Notes under the pieces: model-generated | What the model was told of the DNA's origin: nothing | What the model saw: only the letters and a program-made list of their open reading frames with translations | Databases searched by the model: none | Program-made: the position numbers and the translations under genes | Source: Kiritimatiellia bacterium | GTDB taxonomy: Bacteria > Verrucomicrobiota > Kiritimatiellia > RFP12 > UBA3636 | Direction: 5' to 3' | Assembly: GCA_017450425.1 (NCBI GenBank) | Contig: JAFSUV010000102.1 | Location: forward strand, 1 to 15,258 | Length of the DNA stretch: 15,258 nt | In this document: positions 5,625 through 13,078 of the stretch, piece by piece | Layout: each line of letters opens with the position of its first letter | Numbering within the stretch: the stretch's first letter is position 1

Positions 5625-8414
5625 ATGAAGTCTCGTTCAATTCTGGTGGCGCTCCTGGCGGCCGTGCTGGTAGGGGCGTTTCCACGAAACGCCCGTGCCG
5701 AGCGCGGAGGCGCCGCGGGCGCGTCCCGACCGGAGCGCGTTCGCGATGCGCAGCCTTCCCCAATCCCGCTCCGCGCCACCGCCGGCGGGACGCTGACGTT
5801 TCCCGGGGGCAACCTTGCCCTTGCAGCCTACTTCACCGGCTGGTCCTCCGTTCCTGTCAGCGCAAACTGGGAGGCTGCGGAAGAGGATGCCGCGACGTTC
5901 GTCGTCAACGCGGGCCGTCCCGTCGCTCTGCGGGGCCGCGATGGCAAGACTGCCCTTCGCGGACGCTCCTCCTGGACTGCCGGGCCTGACGGCACGGTTG
6001 TCGGACATGTTTGGCTCGAATGCATCGCGCCGGTCACGTTGCAGTGCGTCGCCCTCTGCGCCAGCATCCCCGCCGAACCCGCATCCGGCCTTGGAGACGG
6101 CGTGTCCTCTACATACGACATCCCGATCGACGGCGGACGCTCGCTGCGCATCGCCTTCGACAAACCCCAGCCATGGCACGCGCAGGATTCGCGTCCGTGG
6201 GGCGGCCGGTGGTCCGTGCGTTTCGGCGACACCATGCGCGCCCGCGACTTTTCCCCCGGCGATACCGTGGAGTGGCGCGTCACAGTCTCATCGCCGGACG
6301 GGCGGCCTCTCGCCTTTTCCCTTGGCCACCCCGTCACCATCGCCGAAGGCGACGCCTGGGCGCGCCTCGACTACAAGAAGGACATCTCCGCCGGCTCCGC
6401 CCTCGACTTTTCCGGCATGGGTTTCCAGGACGCCCCCGCCGGCAGGCACGGCTGGCTGAAGTCCGTCGGCGGGCGCTTTGAATTCGAGCGGCTTCCCGGC
6501 GTCGGGCAGCGCTTCTACGGCATCAACCTCTGCTTCCGCGCACAGTATCTCACGCACGAGGACGCCGACATGCTCGTGGAGCGATTCGTCCGTTCCGGCT
6601 ACAACGCCGTCCGCATCCACCACCACGACGGCATGTGGTTCGAGTCCGGGGAAAACAGGGAGAAACTCGACTATCTCCTTGCGCGGCTTTTCGAGCACGG
6701 CATCTACGCCACGACGGATCTCTACGTCTCGCGCGACGTCAAGTGGCGCGATGTCGGCATCGACCGCGACGGCGACATGCCCAAGGCCCTCTACAAGACC
6801 TACGTGGGCCTCCACGAGCCGTCCTTCCGCGACTGGTGCGAACATGCGCGCGCCTTCCTAGAACATGTGAACCCCTACACCGGCCGCGCCTACAAGGACG
6901 AACCGGCCCTGCCGCTCATCTCCCTCGTCAACGAGGGCCGCCTGGCGACGGGATGGGGAGAATGCAAAAAGGCGGAAGACCCCCTCATCAGGGAGGCGTG
7001 GCGGGAGTATCAAAAGGAATTGTCCACAAATGTCCACAAATCTTCAATGTCCACCAATGCAAATGAAAAATTGGATTTTCGATTGATGGACAATGGCGAA
7101 CAATTGGAGTTGGTGAACAAGCCCATCCCTCCCGATCCCGACCTCAACAGCCCAGACTCCGCCTTCAACCGCTTCGACGCCTGGGTGAACCGCCGCGTCT
7201 TCGAGAAAGGTTCGGCCTTCCTGCGCTCGCTCGGCTGCAAGGCGCTCCTCACCAACGACAACAGCGGACGCTGGCACGGCGAAGGCGAAAGCTGCACCTC
7301 GCTCTACGACTCCGTGGACAGCCACTTCTACCTCGACCATCCCGCCTTCATCGACCAACGGTGGCGGCTGCCGGCCCGGTGCGAAAACACCAACCCGATC
7401 ATGGCCGGCAAGCCGCCGATTTTCCACCGCGGCTACGCCAAAGACGCCTCGAGGCCCTACGTCATCAGCGAGTGGAACTTCAGCGGCCCCGGACGCTATC
7501 GCGGGATGGGCGGTCTGCTCACGGGCGCCCTCGCGGCCGAGCAGGACTGGGACGGCCTTTGGCGCTTCACCTACTCGCACGAAAGCCGAAACCTCAAGGA
7601 CGTTCCCGTCGCCGCACCCGGCTTTTTCGACAGCGCGACCGACCCCCTCGCCGCCGCCGCCGAACGCGCCGGCGTCTGCCTCTTCCTGCGCGGCGACGCG
7701 CTTGGTGTTGCACCCGGCGCTCCCGCGCCGGGTCGCGCAAACTTGCGCGAAACGCCGCTTTCCCTCGACCCCGCGAGCGGCTCCATGACCATTGTTTCGC
7801 CATGCCTCTGCGGCGGCTTTGCCGAAAGCGGCCGCATCGACGCCGGGCCGCTGAGCTTCGAAATTGGCCGAGACGGCACCGCCGCCCCGGCGGAAGTTAA
7901 AGCGACAGCGGAAAATGAAGGCGCTTCCTGCGCACCTTTCTCTTCTGGTGGCGGCGCGGAGCGCCGTCTCCCATGCGGGGGGCGCATCGCGCCCCCCGCC
8001 CCCGCCACGCTCTGGGTCGCCTCCCTCGACGGAGAGCCCATCGAACGCTCCTCGCGCATGCTTCTCACCCACCTCACCGATGTGCAGGGCGATGGGGCGC
8101 GCTATGCCGACGAAGCCCGCCAAGTCCTCCTCGAATGGGGGAAGGGATGTCTGGTTGAATGTGGCGAAGCCGATGTGGAGTTGCGGCTCGAGGACCTCGC
8201 CGCTCCCGGCGATGCGCAGAACCACGCTGGCGGTTCCATCCGCGTTTGGGCCCTCTCCACTTCCGGCGAGCGCGCTGGCGAAATACCCGCCGTCTTGGAG
8301 CCGGACAGTGGAGGTGAACGCTGCGATACCGCACGCACCGGCACCCTGCGCTTCCGCGTCTCCACGCGCCAGCCGTTCGGCGGGTGCCTCCACTACGAAA
8401 TCATTCGCGAATAA
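5625..8414 (+). CDS. Secreted glycoside hydrolase, clan GH-A, GH5-like
   Basis: The protein has 929 residues. A signal peptide (SILVALLAAVLVGAF, then NARA) is probably cut after residue 25. An N-terminal beta-rich region to about residue 290 leads into a TIM barrel: RFYGINLCFRAQYL, GYNAVRIHHHDGMWF, YATTDLYVSRDV, ISLVNEG with probable acid/base Glu437, LLTNDNSG, and YVISEWNF with probable nucleophile Glu616. After about residue 680 a C-terminal beta domain includes MTIVSPCLCGGF, TLWVASLDGEP and LLLTHLTDVQ. The NE/EW pair is the clan GH-A signature; the substrate is not readable. Four palindromic repeats are translated within it, at nt 5674-5694, 7018-7105, 7708-7733 and 7952-7999. It follows the LamG gene by 17 bases and has no clear Shine-Dalgarno, so translation may be coupled. 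It converges on the glycosyltransferase operon. Confidence 0.85.
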   Translation: MKSRSILVALLAAVLVGAFPRNARAERGGAAGASRPERVRDAQPSPIPLRATAGGTLTFPGGNLALAAYFTGWSSVPVSANWEAAEEDAATFVVNAGRPVALRGRDGKTALRGRSSWTAGPDGTVVGHVWLECIAPVTLQCVALCASIPAEPASGLGDGVSSTYDIPIDGGRSLRIAFDKPQPWHAQDSRPWGGRWSVRFGDTMRARDFSPGDTVEWRVTVSSPDGRPLAFSLGHPVTIAEGDAWARLDYKKDISAGSALDFSGMGFQDAPAGRHGWLKSVGGRFEFERLPGVGQRFYGINLCFRAQYLTHEDADMLVERFVRSGYNAVRIHHHDGMWFESGENREKLDYLLARLFEHGIYATTDLYVSRDVKWRDVGIDRDGDMPKALYKTYVGLHEPSFRDWCEHARAFLEHVNPYTGRAYKDEPALPLISLVNEGRLATGWGECKKAEDPLIREAWREYQKELSTNVHKSSMSTNANEKLDFRLMDNGEQLELVNKPIPPDPDLNSPDSAFNRFDAWVNRRVFEKGSAFLRSLGCKALLTNDNSGRWHGEGESCTSLYDSVDSHFYLDHPAFIDQRWRLPARCENTNPIMAGKPPIFHRGYAKDASRPYVISEWNFSGPGRYRGMGGLLTGALAAEQDWDGLWRFTYSHESRNLKDVPVAAPGFFDSATDPLAAAAERAGVCLFLRGDALGVAPGAPAPGRANLRETPLSLDPASGSMTIVSPCLCGGFAESGRIDAGPLSFEIGRDGTAAPAEVKATAENEGASCAPFSSGGGAERRLPCGGRIAPPAPATLWVASLDGEPIERSSRMLLTHLTDVQGDGARYADEARQVLLEWGKGCLVECGEADVELRLEDLAAPGDAQNHAGGSIRVWALSTSGERAGEIPAVLEPDSGGERCDTARTGTLRFRVSTRQPFGGCLHYEIIRE
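5674..5694. repeat. Perfect hairpin in the signal-peptide coding region
   Basis: GGGCGTTTC (5674-5682) pairs perfectly with GAAACGCCC (5686-5694) around CAC. It encodes the end of the hydrophobic core and the start of the cleavage region (GAFPRNA). A GC-rich stretch at 5703-5717 can form a second, 5-bp stem. It may be an inserted element, or it may slow early translation by folding. Confidence 0.55.
7018..7105. repeat. AT-rich inverted repeat, translated inside the TIM barrel
   Basis: Arms 7018-7036 and 7087-7105 match in 15 of 19 positions as an inverted repeat. Inner arms TGTCCACCAAT (7048-7058) and ATTGATGGACA (7082-7092) match in 10 of 11. The ten-base unit TGTCCACAAA is repeated in tandem at 7021-7040, with a variant at 7048. 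The base composition is strikingly AT-rich in a GC-rich gene. The encoded residues 465-494 (start ELSTNVHKSS) lie about 28 residues after the probable acid/base Glu437, in a loop of the barrel. Confidence 0.8.
7708..7733. repeat. Short hairpin repeat, copy 3
   Basis: ACCCGGCGC (7712-7720) pairs perfectly with GCGCCGGGT (7725-7733) around TCCC. The 25 bases 7708-7732 are identical to 1239-1263 in the other hydrolase gene. The codon phase is the same, giving APGAPAPG. It sits at the start of the C-terminal beta domain. Confidence 0.8.
7952..7999. repeat. Tandem hairpins in coding sequence
   Basis: CGGCGC (7952-7957) pairs with GCGCCG (7961-7966) around GGA. Next, GCGGGGGGCGC (7975-7985) pairs perfectly over 11 bases with GCGCCCCCCGC (7989-7999) around ATC. 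Both are translated in frame (GGAERRLPCGGRIAPPA) between strands of the hydrolase's C-terminal domain. The first part shares ATGGGAG and CGCTCCG motifs with the element at 833-892, on the opposite strand. Confidence 0.65.
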
Positions 8415-8423
8415 AAGTGCGCG

Positions 8424-8439
8424 GCGGCGCTCTCGCCGC
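8424..8439. terminator. Possible bidirectional terminator hairpin
   Basis: GCGGCG (8424-8429) pairs with CGCCGC (8434-8439) around CTCT, in the 44 bases between two convergent stop codons (8414 and 8459). No T-tract follows on either strand. It could equally be another copy of a repeat family, so the call rests on position. Confidence 0.35.
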
Positions 8440-8458
8440 TTGAAACCAAAACCGCCCG

Positions 8459-11137
8459 TCAGTTCTCCGCCCGCGCCGCGATGTCGATCTCGGGCGTCCA
8501 GACTATCTCGAAATCGCGGAGCGTCACGGCGTGCGGTGTACCACCCGGCGCGATGGATTCGCCGCAAAGCCGGGGTGCGGTCGGTTTGTCGAACGAGACT
8601 TTGAGTTCCACGCGCTCGCCGAGTCCGAAAGAGCCGCCGCTTTCGATGCTCTGCGAAAAAGCCGGAGCGAGCGAAATCGCCACGAGGCGCGGCTCGTCGG
8701 CGTCCTTCGGCAAGCGAAACGAAATCGTGTATTCCCCCGGATCGAAAACAACCGGAAATTCGGTGTCGAGGCGCACTCGCGTATCCGGCGTTTTTTCGGT
8801 GGAATCCGGGCGGGTTGCAGCGACCGCGCCATCGTTGCCGTCGGATTCGGGCGCGAGGTCCAGACTTTGCGTCGCGTCGCCGTCGTCGCCTTCCGCCGGC
8901 GCTTCCTCTTCCGAATCGGGGTAAACCGTGAATTTCGCGAAGCGAATCCGCGCGAAGTCGGCGAACGAACGCGCCGGAAACGGGCGCACGGTCTTTTGCG
9001 CGGCGCTTCCGAGATCCGGCGGAAGCGAGCATGCGGCGAGCAGCGCTTCGGCCCTGTCGGGCGATCCGCCGCGCGCGAGAAGCTCGGCGGCGTAAACGGG
9101 ATCTGCGGTAATCGTGGTGAGGCAAAGGGAAGTCTGGTCGTTGCCCCGCATGCGTACGCGAGTGCGTACGCAGAAGTCCGCGAAAGCCGGCGGCAGCGCA
9201 CCGCGCTCGTAAACGAAATAGTCGGCCCTGCCGGGTTCGATCACCCGCTCCCGCGGCTTGAACGCGCTCTCCCATTTTATCTTTGCGGATTGCAGCCCCT
9301 TGAAGTGGCGTGTCACCGCATAGACCGCGCCACCGCCGACCGGGGGTACGAACCTCACATGTTTGCGCGCCCCGACAGTGCGTATGGCCTCAATCGGGCC
9401 GAGCCAGTCGCCACCTTGCGCGGCATCGTAGGCCTCCTGGCCCATGTAGTAGGCGGTCGCGCGCCGGCAAAGCGGGCGGAGGCGCGCAAACGGCGTATCG
9501 GCGGTGGTCGTCGCCCACATTTCCAGCGGAAGCTGGCAGAAAGAGGGTTGATAGCCCGGCGTGTTTCTCCACTCGCGGAGCATGGTGGCGTGATCGAGGA
9601 AGTTCGACCACCCGGCTGCGTATTGCGGGTGGAGCGCGCCGGTGGCGTTGTCGATGAAGCCGCGCCCCGGAAAGAGCGTCTGGCGCACGAAGTATTCGTG
9701 TCCTGGATTGGCGGGGTCTATGAAGCCGGGGCGCCACCGCCTCTCCGCGTCGCCGAATACCGTGGCCGTCGTGATGCGACCGCCGCGCAGGGCCGGACTC
9801 GCGAACCTGCCGGCGGCGAAGCGCGATCCGGGGTTCGAGGTCATTTCAAGCCACCGGCGGGCGACATTGCGCGTTTCGATCGACGAAAACTGGCGGGAGA
9901 CCCTAATGGCATCCGGGAGCGCGATGACGGCAGAGACGGCGAGACATACCGCAGCGGCGGCGACACCGAGCGGAGCCCCTCGCTTTTCGAAACCATCAGC
10001 GCAGAGCCTTCCCATGGCAAGTGCCGGGATGACGCTCAACATGATGACAAAAGGCAAAAACTCCTGACTCCGCACCCATGGCGCCAATGCGAAATCGAAT
10101 GCAAGAAACGCCGCCACGGCGACAATCGCAAGAACACCCTGAGGCAGGCGGCGGGCACGGAATGCAATTAGGAGCGATCCGATGGCGGCAAGCGCCATGC
10201 GGGGAAATCCGAACGCACGGAACTGTACGAGCAGGAGACGCGCGATGTAGCGCATGCGCAAAAACGGCACGGTGTCCGAAGCGGCAATTTCGCTGCCTGC
10301 AATCTCGCTGTGTACCTTGCCATATATCCGGAAAGCCTTTTCCCAATAGAGTTTGAAATCAACGAAGAAAACGGGAGTAAAAATGGCGTATGCGACCAAA
10401 CCGGAGATGGCGCATGCAAGTGCGATTTTGACGGCGCGCTTGGCACCCCAGCGCGGTGCAAGCCAAAGGAATGTCAAGCCACACACTGGAACGAGTGGAG
10501 CCACGGTGTACTTGCAGGCAAACGCTGCGGCACATGCCGCAGCGGCAGCGACCATGTAGCCGCCGGATCGGCGTCTCACTGCGGCGAAAAGCATCCAGAG
10601 CGCAAGCGACATCGCGAAGACGAACGAAATGTCGCTCTCCGCGTAGTGTGCGTGTTCCACGACGAAAGGCGAACACGCTCCGAGAAGCGAGGCTGCGAGG
10701 CCGCCTACCGCACTACCCGTGGCGGCAAGGACGGCAAGAGCCAGAAACAACCCGGCGAGACCCGCGAGTGTTGCATTTGTGCGCCGCAATATCGCCATCG
10801 TGGCTTTGGTTGCCGTTTTCGATGGAGCGCGTACAAGATCGAGGTCTCGCGAGGCGGACGACTCCTGCTGCGCAAATTTACTCAGCCACATCGAAAAGCC
10901 GACGGCTTTGCGATAGATATTGGAAAGGACGAAGTATCCTTCCGGATAGACGCATTCGCCGACGCTTTGCGGGATATCTTCGACGAACAGCGTCATCGTC
11001 TGCAGTATCGAGATTTCGTCAGGATGAATTCCGGTAGTCCAGTCGGTCCCCCTGATCGCGAAGTAAAAGGGAAATGCGAACGACAGGACGAGAAGCGCGG
11101 CGCTGCGAAGGCGTCGCTGAACAAGTGTGCTTTTCAT
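8459..11137 (-). CDS. ArnT/PMT-like GT-C membrane glycosyltransferase with large soluble C-terminal domain
   Basis: The protein has 892 residues. The first helix is at residues 11-29. It is followed by an outer loop with HPDE (38-41), the acidic motif at the position of the catalytic acid in PMT/ArnT-type GT-C enzymes. Many hydrophobic segments run to about residue 410, including 122-145, 171-187, 194-207, 236-258, 333-353 and 390-408, with HYAESD (164-169) in a loop. Residues 410-892 are soluble and probably extracytoplasmic, and hold an acidic low-complexity linker (about 743-790, SEEEAPAEGDDGD) and a beta-rich end. The family moves sugars from a polyprenyl-phosphate donor onto lipid, protein or glycan outside the membrane. 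The ATG shares ATGA with the stop of the preceding GT2 gene, and AGG lies nine bases upstream of it. It is the last gene of the operon. The GT-C class is fairly sure; donor and acceptor are unknown. Confidence 0.75.
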   Translation of the reverse strand: MKSTLVQRRLRSAALLVLSFAFPFYFAIRGTDWTTGIHPDEISILQTMTLFVEDIPQSVGECVYPEGYFVLSNIYRKAVGFSMWLSKFAQQESSASRDLDLVRAPSKTATKATMAILRRTNATLAGLAGLFLALAVLAATGSAVGGLAASLLGACSPFVVEHAHYAESDISFVFAMSLALWMLFAAVRRRSGGYMVAAAAACAAAFACKYTVAPLVPVCGLTFLWLAPRWGAKRAVKIALACAISGLVAYAIFTPVFFVDFKLYWEKAFRIYGKVHSEIAGSEIAASDTVPFLRMRYIARLLLVQFRAFGFPRMALAAIGSLLIAFRARRLPQGVLAIVAVAAFLAFDFALAPWVRSQEFLPFVIMLSVIPALAMGRLCADGFEKRGAPLGVAAAAVCLAVSAVIALPDAIRVSRQFSSIETRNVARRWLEMTSNPGSRFAAGRFASPALRGGRITTATVFGDAERRWRPGFIDPANPGHEYFVRQTLFPGRGFIDNATGALHPQYAAGWSNFLDHATMLREWRNTPGYQPSFCQLPLEMWATTTADTPFARLRPLCRRATAYYMGQEAYDAAQGGDWLGPIEAIRTVGARKHVRFVPPVGGGAVYAVTRHFKGLQSAKIKWESAFKPRERVIEPGRADYFVYERGALPPAFADFCVRTRVRMRGNDQTSLCLTTITADPVYAAELLARGGSPDRAEALLAACSLPPDLGSAAQKTVRPFPARSFADFARIRFAKFTVYPDSEEEAPAEGDDGDATQSLDLAPESDGNDGAVAATRPDSTEKTPDTRVRLDTEFPVVFDPGEYTISFRLPKDADEPRLVAISLAPAFSQSIESGGSFGLGERVELKVSFDKPTAPRLCGESIAPGGTPHAVTLRDFEIVWTPEIDIAARAEN

Positions 11138-12072
11138 TCGTTTCCGCCTCGTCCGAGCGCCATGAGATGCAGTTCGAAAAGCTGGCGGTGCTTCTGCACC
11201 ACGGTGTCAAGTATCATTCCGGTGATCAGGAATAGGATCGACAGCGTAAGCGCGACGCCGGACACGATGAGGCTCGGAAACTGCGGCACGAGTCCGGTTT
11301 TGAAGTACCCAAGCAACACGGGGACGAACAGTATCGTCGATCCGCAGAACATCAACGCCGAGAGGATGGAAAAGAACACCATCGGCCTGTAGTTCTTGAA
11401 GAGGCTCAGGATCGTGCGCAGCACCCTGAGGCCGTCAGGAATCGTGCGGAGCTTGCTGGTGCTGCCGCAGGGCCTGTCGCGGTAGGCGACCGGCACCGAC
11501 CGGACGACGAAGTTTTTGTCGAGGGCGTGGATCGTCATCTCCGTCTCGATCTCGAAGCCGCGCGAAAGCACGGGGAACGTCTTCACGAAATCGCGGCTGA
11601 AGGCGCGGTAGCCGGTCATGATGTCCGGCACAGAGCCGCGGAAGACGGTGTTTACGAGCCGACGCACGAGTTCGTTGCCCGCGGTGTGGAACCGGCGCTT
11701 GTTTTCGGCGGCGTATGTCGAAGAGAGACGGTCGCCCACTACCATGTCGGCGCGCTCCTCCAGCACGAGCCGAACCATCGCAGGCGCGCTTTCGGCCGGG
11801 TAGGTGTCGTCGCCATCGCAGAGGACGTAGCAGTCCGCGTCTATGTCCCGGAACATCGAGCGCAGCACGTTGCCCTTGCCCTGGCGCGGTTCGCGCCGCA
11901 CTGTCGCGCCCGCCTCGCCGGCAAGCGCGGCCGTGCGGTCGGCGGAATTGTTGTCGTAAACGAACACGGTCGCGTCCGGGAGCGCGGCCCGGAAGTCGGA
12001 AACGACTTTTGCGATTGTCGCCTCTTCGTTGTAGCAGGGCAGGAGGACTGCGATTTTGGCGTCTTTTTTCAT
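11134..12072 (-). CDS. GT2 glycosyltransferase, polyprenyl-phosphate hexose synthase type
   Basis: The protein has 312 residues. It is a GT-A fold: IAVLLPCYNEEATI (7-20), VFVYDNNSADRT (37-47), GKGNVLRSMF (65-74), the metal-binding DGDDT (86-90), DIMTGYRAFSRDF (150-162) and GFEIETEM (172-179). Two C-terminal membrane helices lie at about 231-255 and 268-292. This layout fits the DPM1/GtrB-like branch, which charges a polyprenyl phosphate with a sugar on the cytoplasmic face. The frame runs open upstream to 12477, but that part overlaps the neighbouring gene. The ATG at 12072 is chosen because the GT2 fold begins five codons later and the ATG overlaps the preceding stop as ATGA, which suggests coupled translation. 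Its product is a likely donor for the GT-C proteins of the same operon. Confidence 0.85.
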   Translation of the reverse strand: MKKDAKIAVLLPCYNEEATIAKVVSDFRAALPDATVFVYDNNSADRTAALAGEAGATVRREPRQGKGNVLRSMFRDIDADCYVLCDGDDTYPAESAPAMVRLVLEERADMVVGDRLSSTYAAENKRRFHTAGNELVRRLVNTVFRGSVPDIMTGYRAFSRDFVKTFPVLSRGFEIETEMTIHALDKNFVVRSVPVAYRDRPCGSTSKLRTIPDGLRVLRTILSLFKNYRPMVFFSILSALMFCGSTILFVPVLLGYFKTGLVPQFPSLIVSGVALTLSILFLITGMILDTVVQKHRQLFELHLMALGRGGNE

Positions 12073-13034
12073 TTCGTTTTCCGGCTGAGAAATCCGGCGC
12101 GCACGCGGGCCATGCTCCGCGGCACTACGTCCGACAGGCGTATGTAGCGGATCCAGTCTGACGGCGGGCACCGCAGCAGCGCCTTGAGAAACGGCCGCCA
12201 CGGCTTGGGCGACCGCGTACCGCACGCGCCGAGGAACAAATCGGTTTCGACGCCGAGTTCGACCACGCGGACGAAGCGCTGGCGCCGCCGGGGCGGCAAA
12301 ACGGCGAGAAGCGCCGGCATGTACCGCTCCATGACGCGCTCGAGGTTGCGGCGCATTTCCGCCTGGCGGGCGGCGAAGGAAACCGTTTGCGAAGCGCGGT
12401 GGACGCGAAACTGCGACAGTACTTCGGCGATCCGGAACGCGCCGCCCGCTGCGGCGAGGCGCAGCCAGAACTCCCAATCCGCCGTGTAGCGGAACTCTTC
12501 GTCGAGGCCGCCCCCCACGACTGAAGCGGTGCGCCTAAAGGCCACGCCCGGCACGGCGATGGTGTCCTGCACCATGAGGGACGGCAGGATGTCGCCCGGC
12601 GGGCAGCGGCCCGGATGGAACGTCGGCTTCCAGAGGCCGAGCGCCTTGCCGTCCGCTGCGACGAAAGCGGTGTCGTTTACGATGAAATCGACGTCCGGGT
12701 TCGCGCGGATCGTTTCGGCGATGCGCCTGAGGCGGGATGGATGGTACCGGTCGTCCTGATGCAGAAAGAGAATGAATTCGCCGGACGCCTCCTTGAGCGC
12801 CTTGTTCGTCGATGCGACCCAGTTGCCCCGCTTCGCGCCGTCGATGACGCGAAGCGGCAGCGCGCCGGACGCGCTTTCGAGGACTTCGCGCGAGCCGTCG
12901 GTCGAGCCGTCGTCGGCGGCGATCACCTCGAAAGCGCCGTCGAACGGCTCCTGGGCCTCCAGACTCGAAAGCGCCTCCCTTAAAAGCGGCATCCCGTTGT
13001 AAACGGGCATTATCACTGTGAACAGCGGTTGCAT
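12069..13034 (-). CDS. GT2 family glycosyltransferase
   Basis: The protein has 321 residues. It has a classical GT-A/GT2 core: FTVIMPVYNGMPLLREALSS (5-24), VIAADDGSTDGS (37-48), GNWVASTNKAL (70-80), ILFLHQDDRYHP (88-99) with a DxD-like QDD, and YTADWEFWLRLA (183-194), which holds the likely catalytic-base region. No membrane helix is seen, so it probably acts in the cytoplasm on a nucleotide sugar and a lipid-linked acceptor. The ATG at 13034 lies 44 bases after the preceding gene's stop, with no clear Shine-Dalgarno. Its own TGA overlaps the next start as ATGA. The sugar transferred cannot be predicted. Confidence 0.85.
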   Translation of the reverse strand: MQPLFTVIMPVYNGMPLLREALSSLEAQEPFDGAFEVIAADDGSTDGSREVLESASGALPLRVIDGAKRGNWVASTNKALKEASGEFILFLHQDDRYHPSRLRRIAETIRANPDVDFIVNDTAFVAADGKALGLWKPTFHPGRCPPGDILPSLMVQDTIAVPGVAFRRTASVVGGGLDEEFRYTADWEFWLRLAAAGGAFRIAEVLSQFRVHRASQTVSFAARQAEMRRNLERVMERYMPALLAVLPPRRRQRFVRVVELGVETDLFLGACGTRSPKPWRPFLKALLRCPPSDWIRYIRLSDVVPRSMARVRAGFLSRKTK

Positions 13035-13078
13035 CGGAGAGTAATTCTATCGAAAAGACTCGCTCATTTTTTTCGGCA

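Noticed and set aside
9151..9171. Direct repeat TGCGTACGC twice, three bases apart.
   Set aside because: It encodes a short VRTRVR-like strand and is too short to call an element; chance or a local duplication is enough.
7044..9275. Open frame of 743 codons on the minus strand, opposite the hydrolase end and overlapping the GT-C gene.
   Set aside because: The translation is rich in Arg, Ala and Gly with no recognisable domain, and it lies opposite clear GH and GT sequences. Long antisense frames are expected where GC at third positions is high.
8531..10171. Open frame of 546 codons on the plus strand, with another of 360 codons at 10310-11392.
   Set aside because: Both are antisense to the GT-C and GT2 genes and have Arg-rich, non-protein-like composition; the minus-strand proteins show motifs and membrane helices.
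10524..10543. Near-perfect palindrome GCTGCGGCA / TGCCGCAGC in the GT-C gene.
   Set aside because: It encodes an alanine-rich membrane helix (AAAACAAAF on the minus strand), where repeated GCN codons create such palindromes without any insertion.
13035..13078. The 44-base gap between the first two glycosyltransferase genes as an internal promoter or terminator.
   Set aside because: It has an A-rich run on the transcribed strand but no convincing -35/-10 pair or stem-loop.
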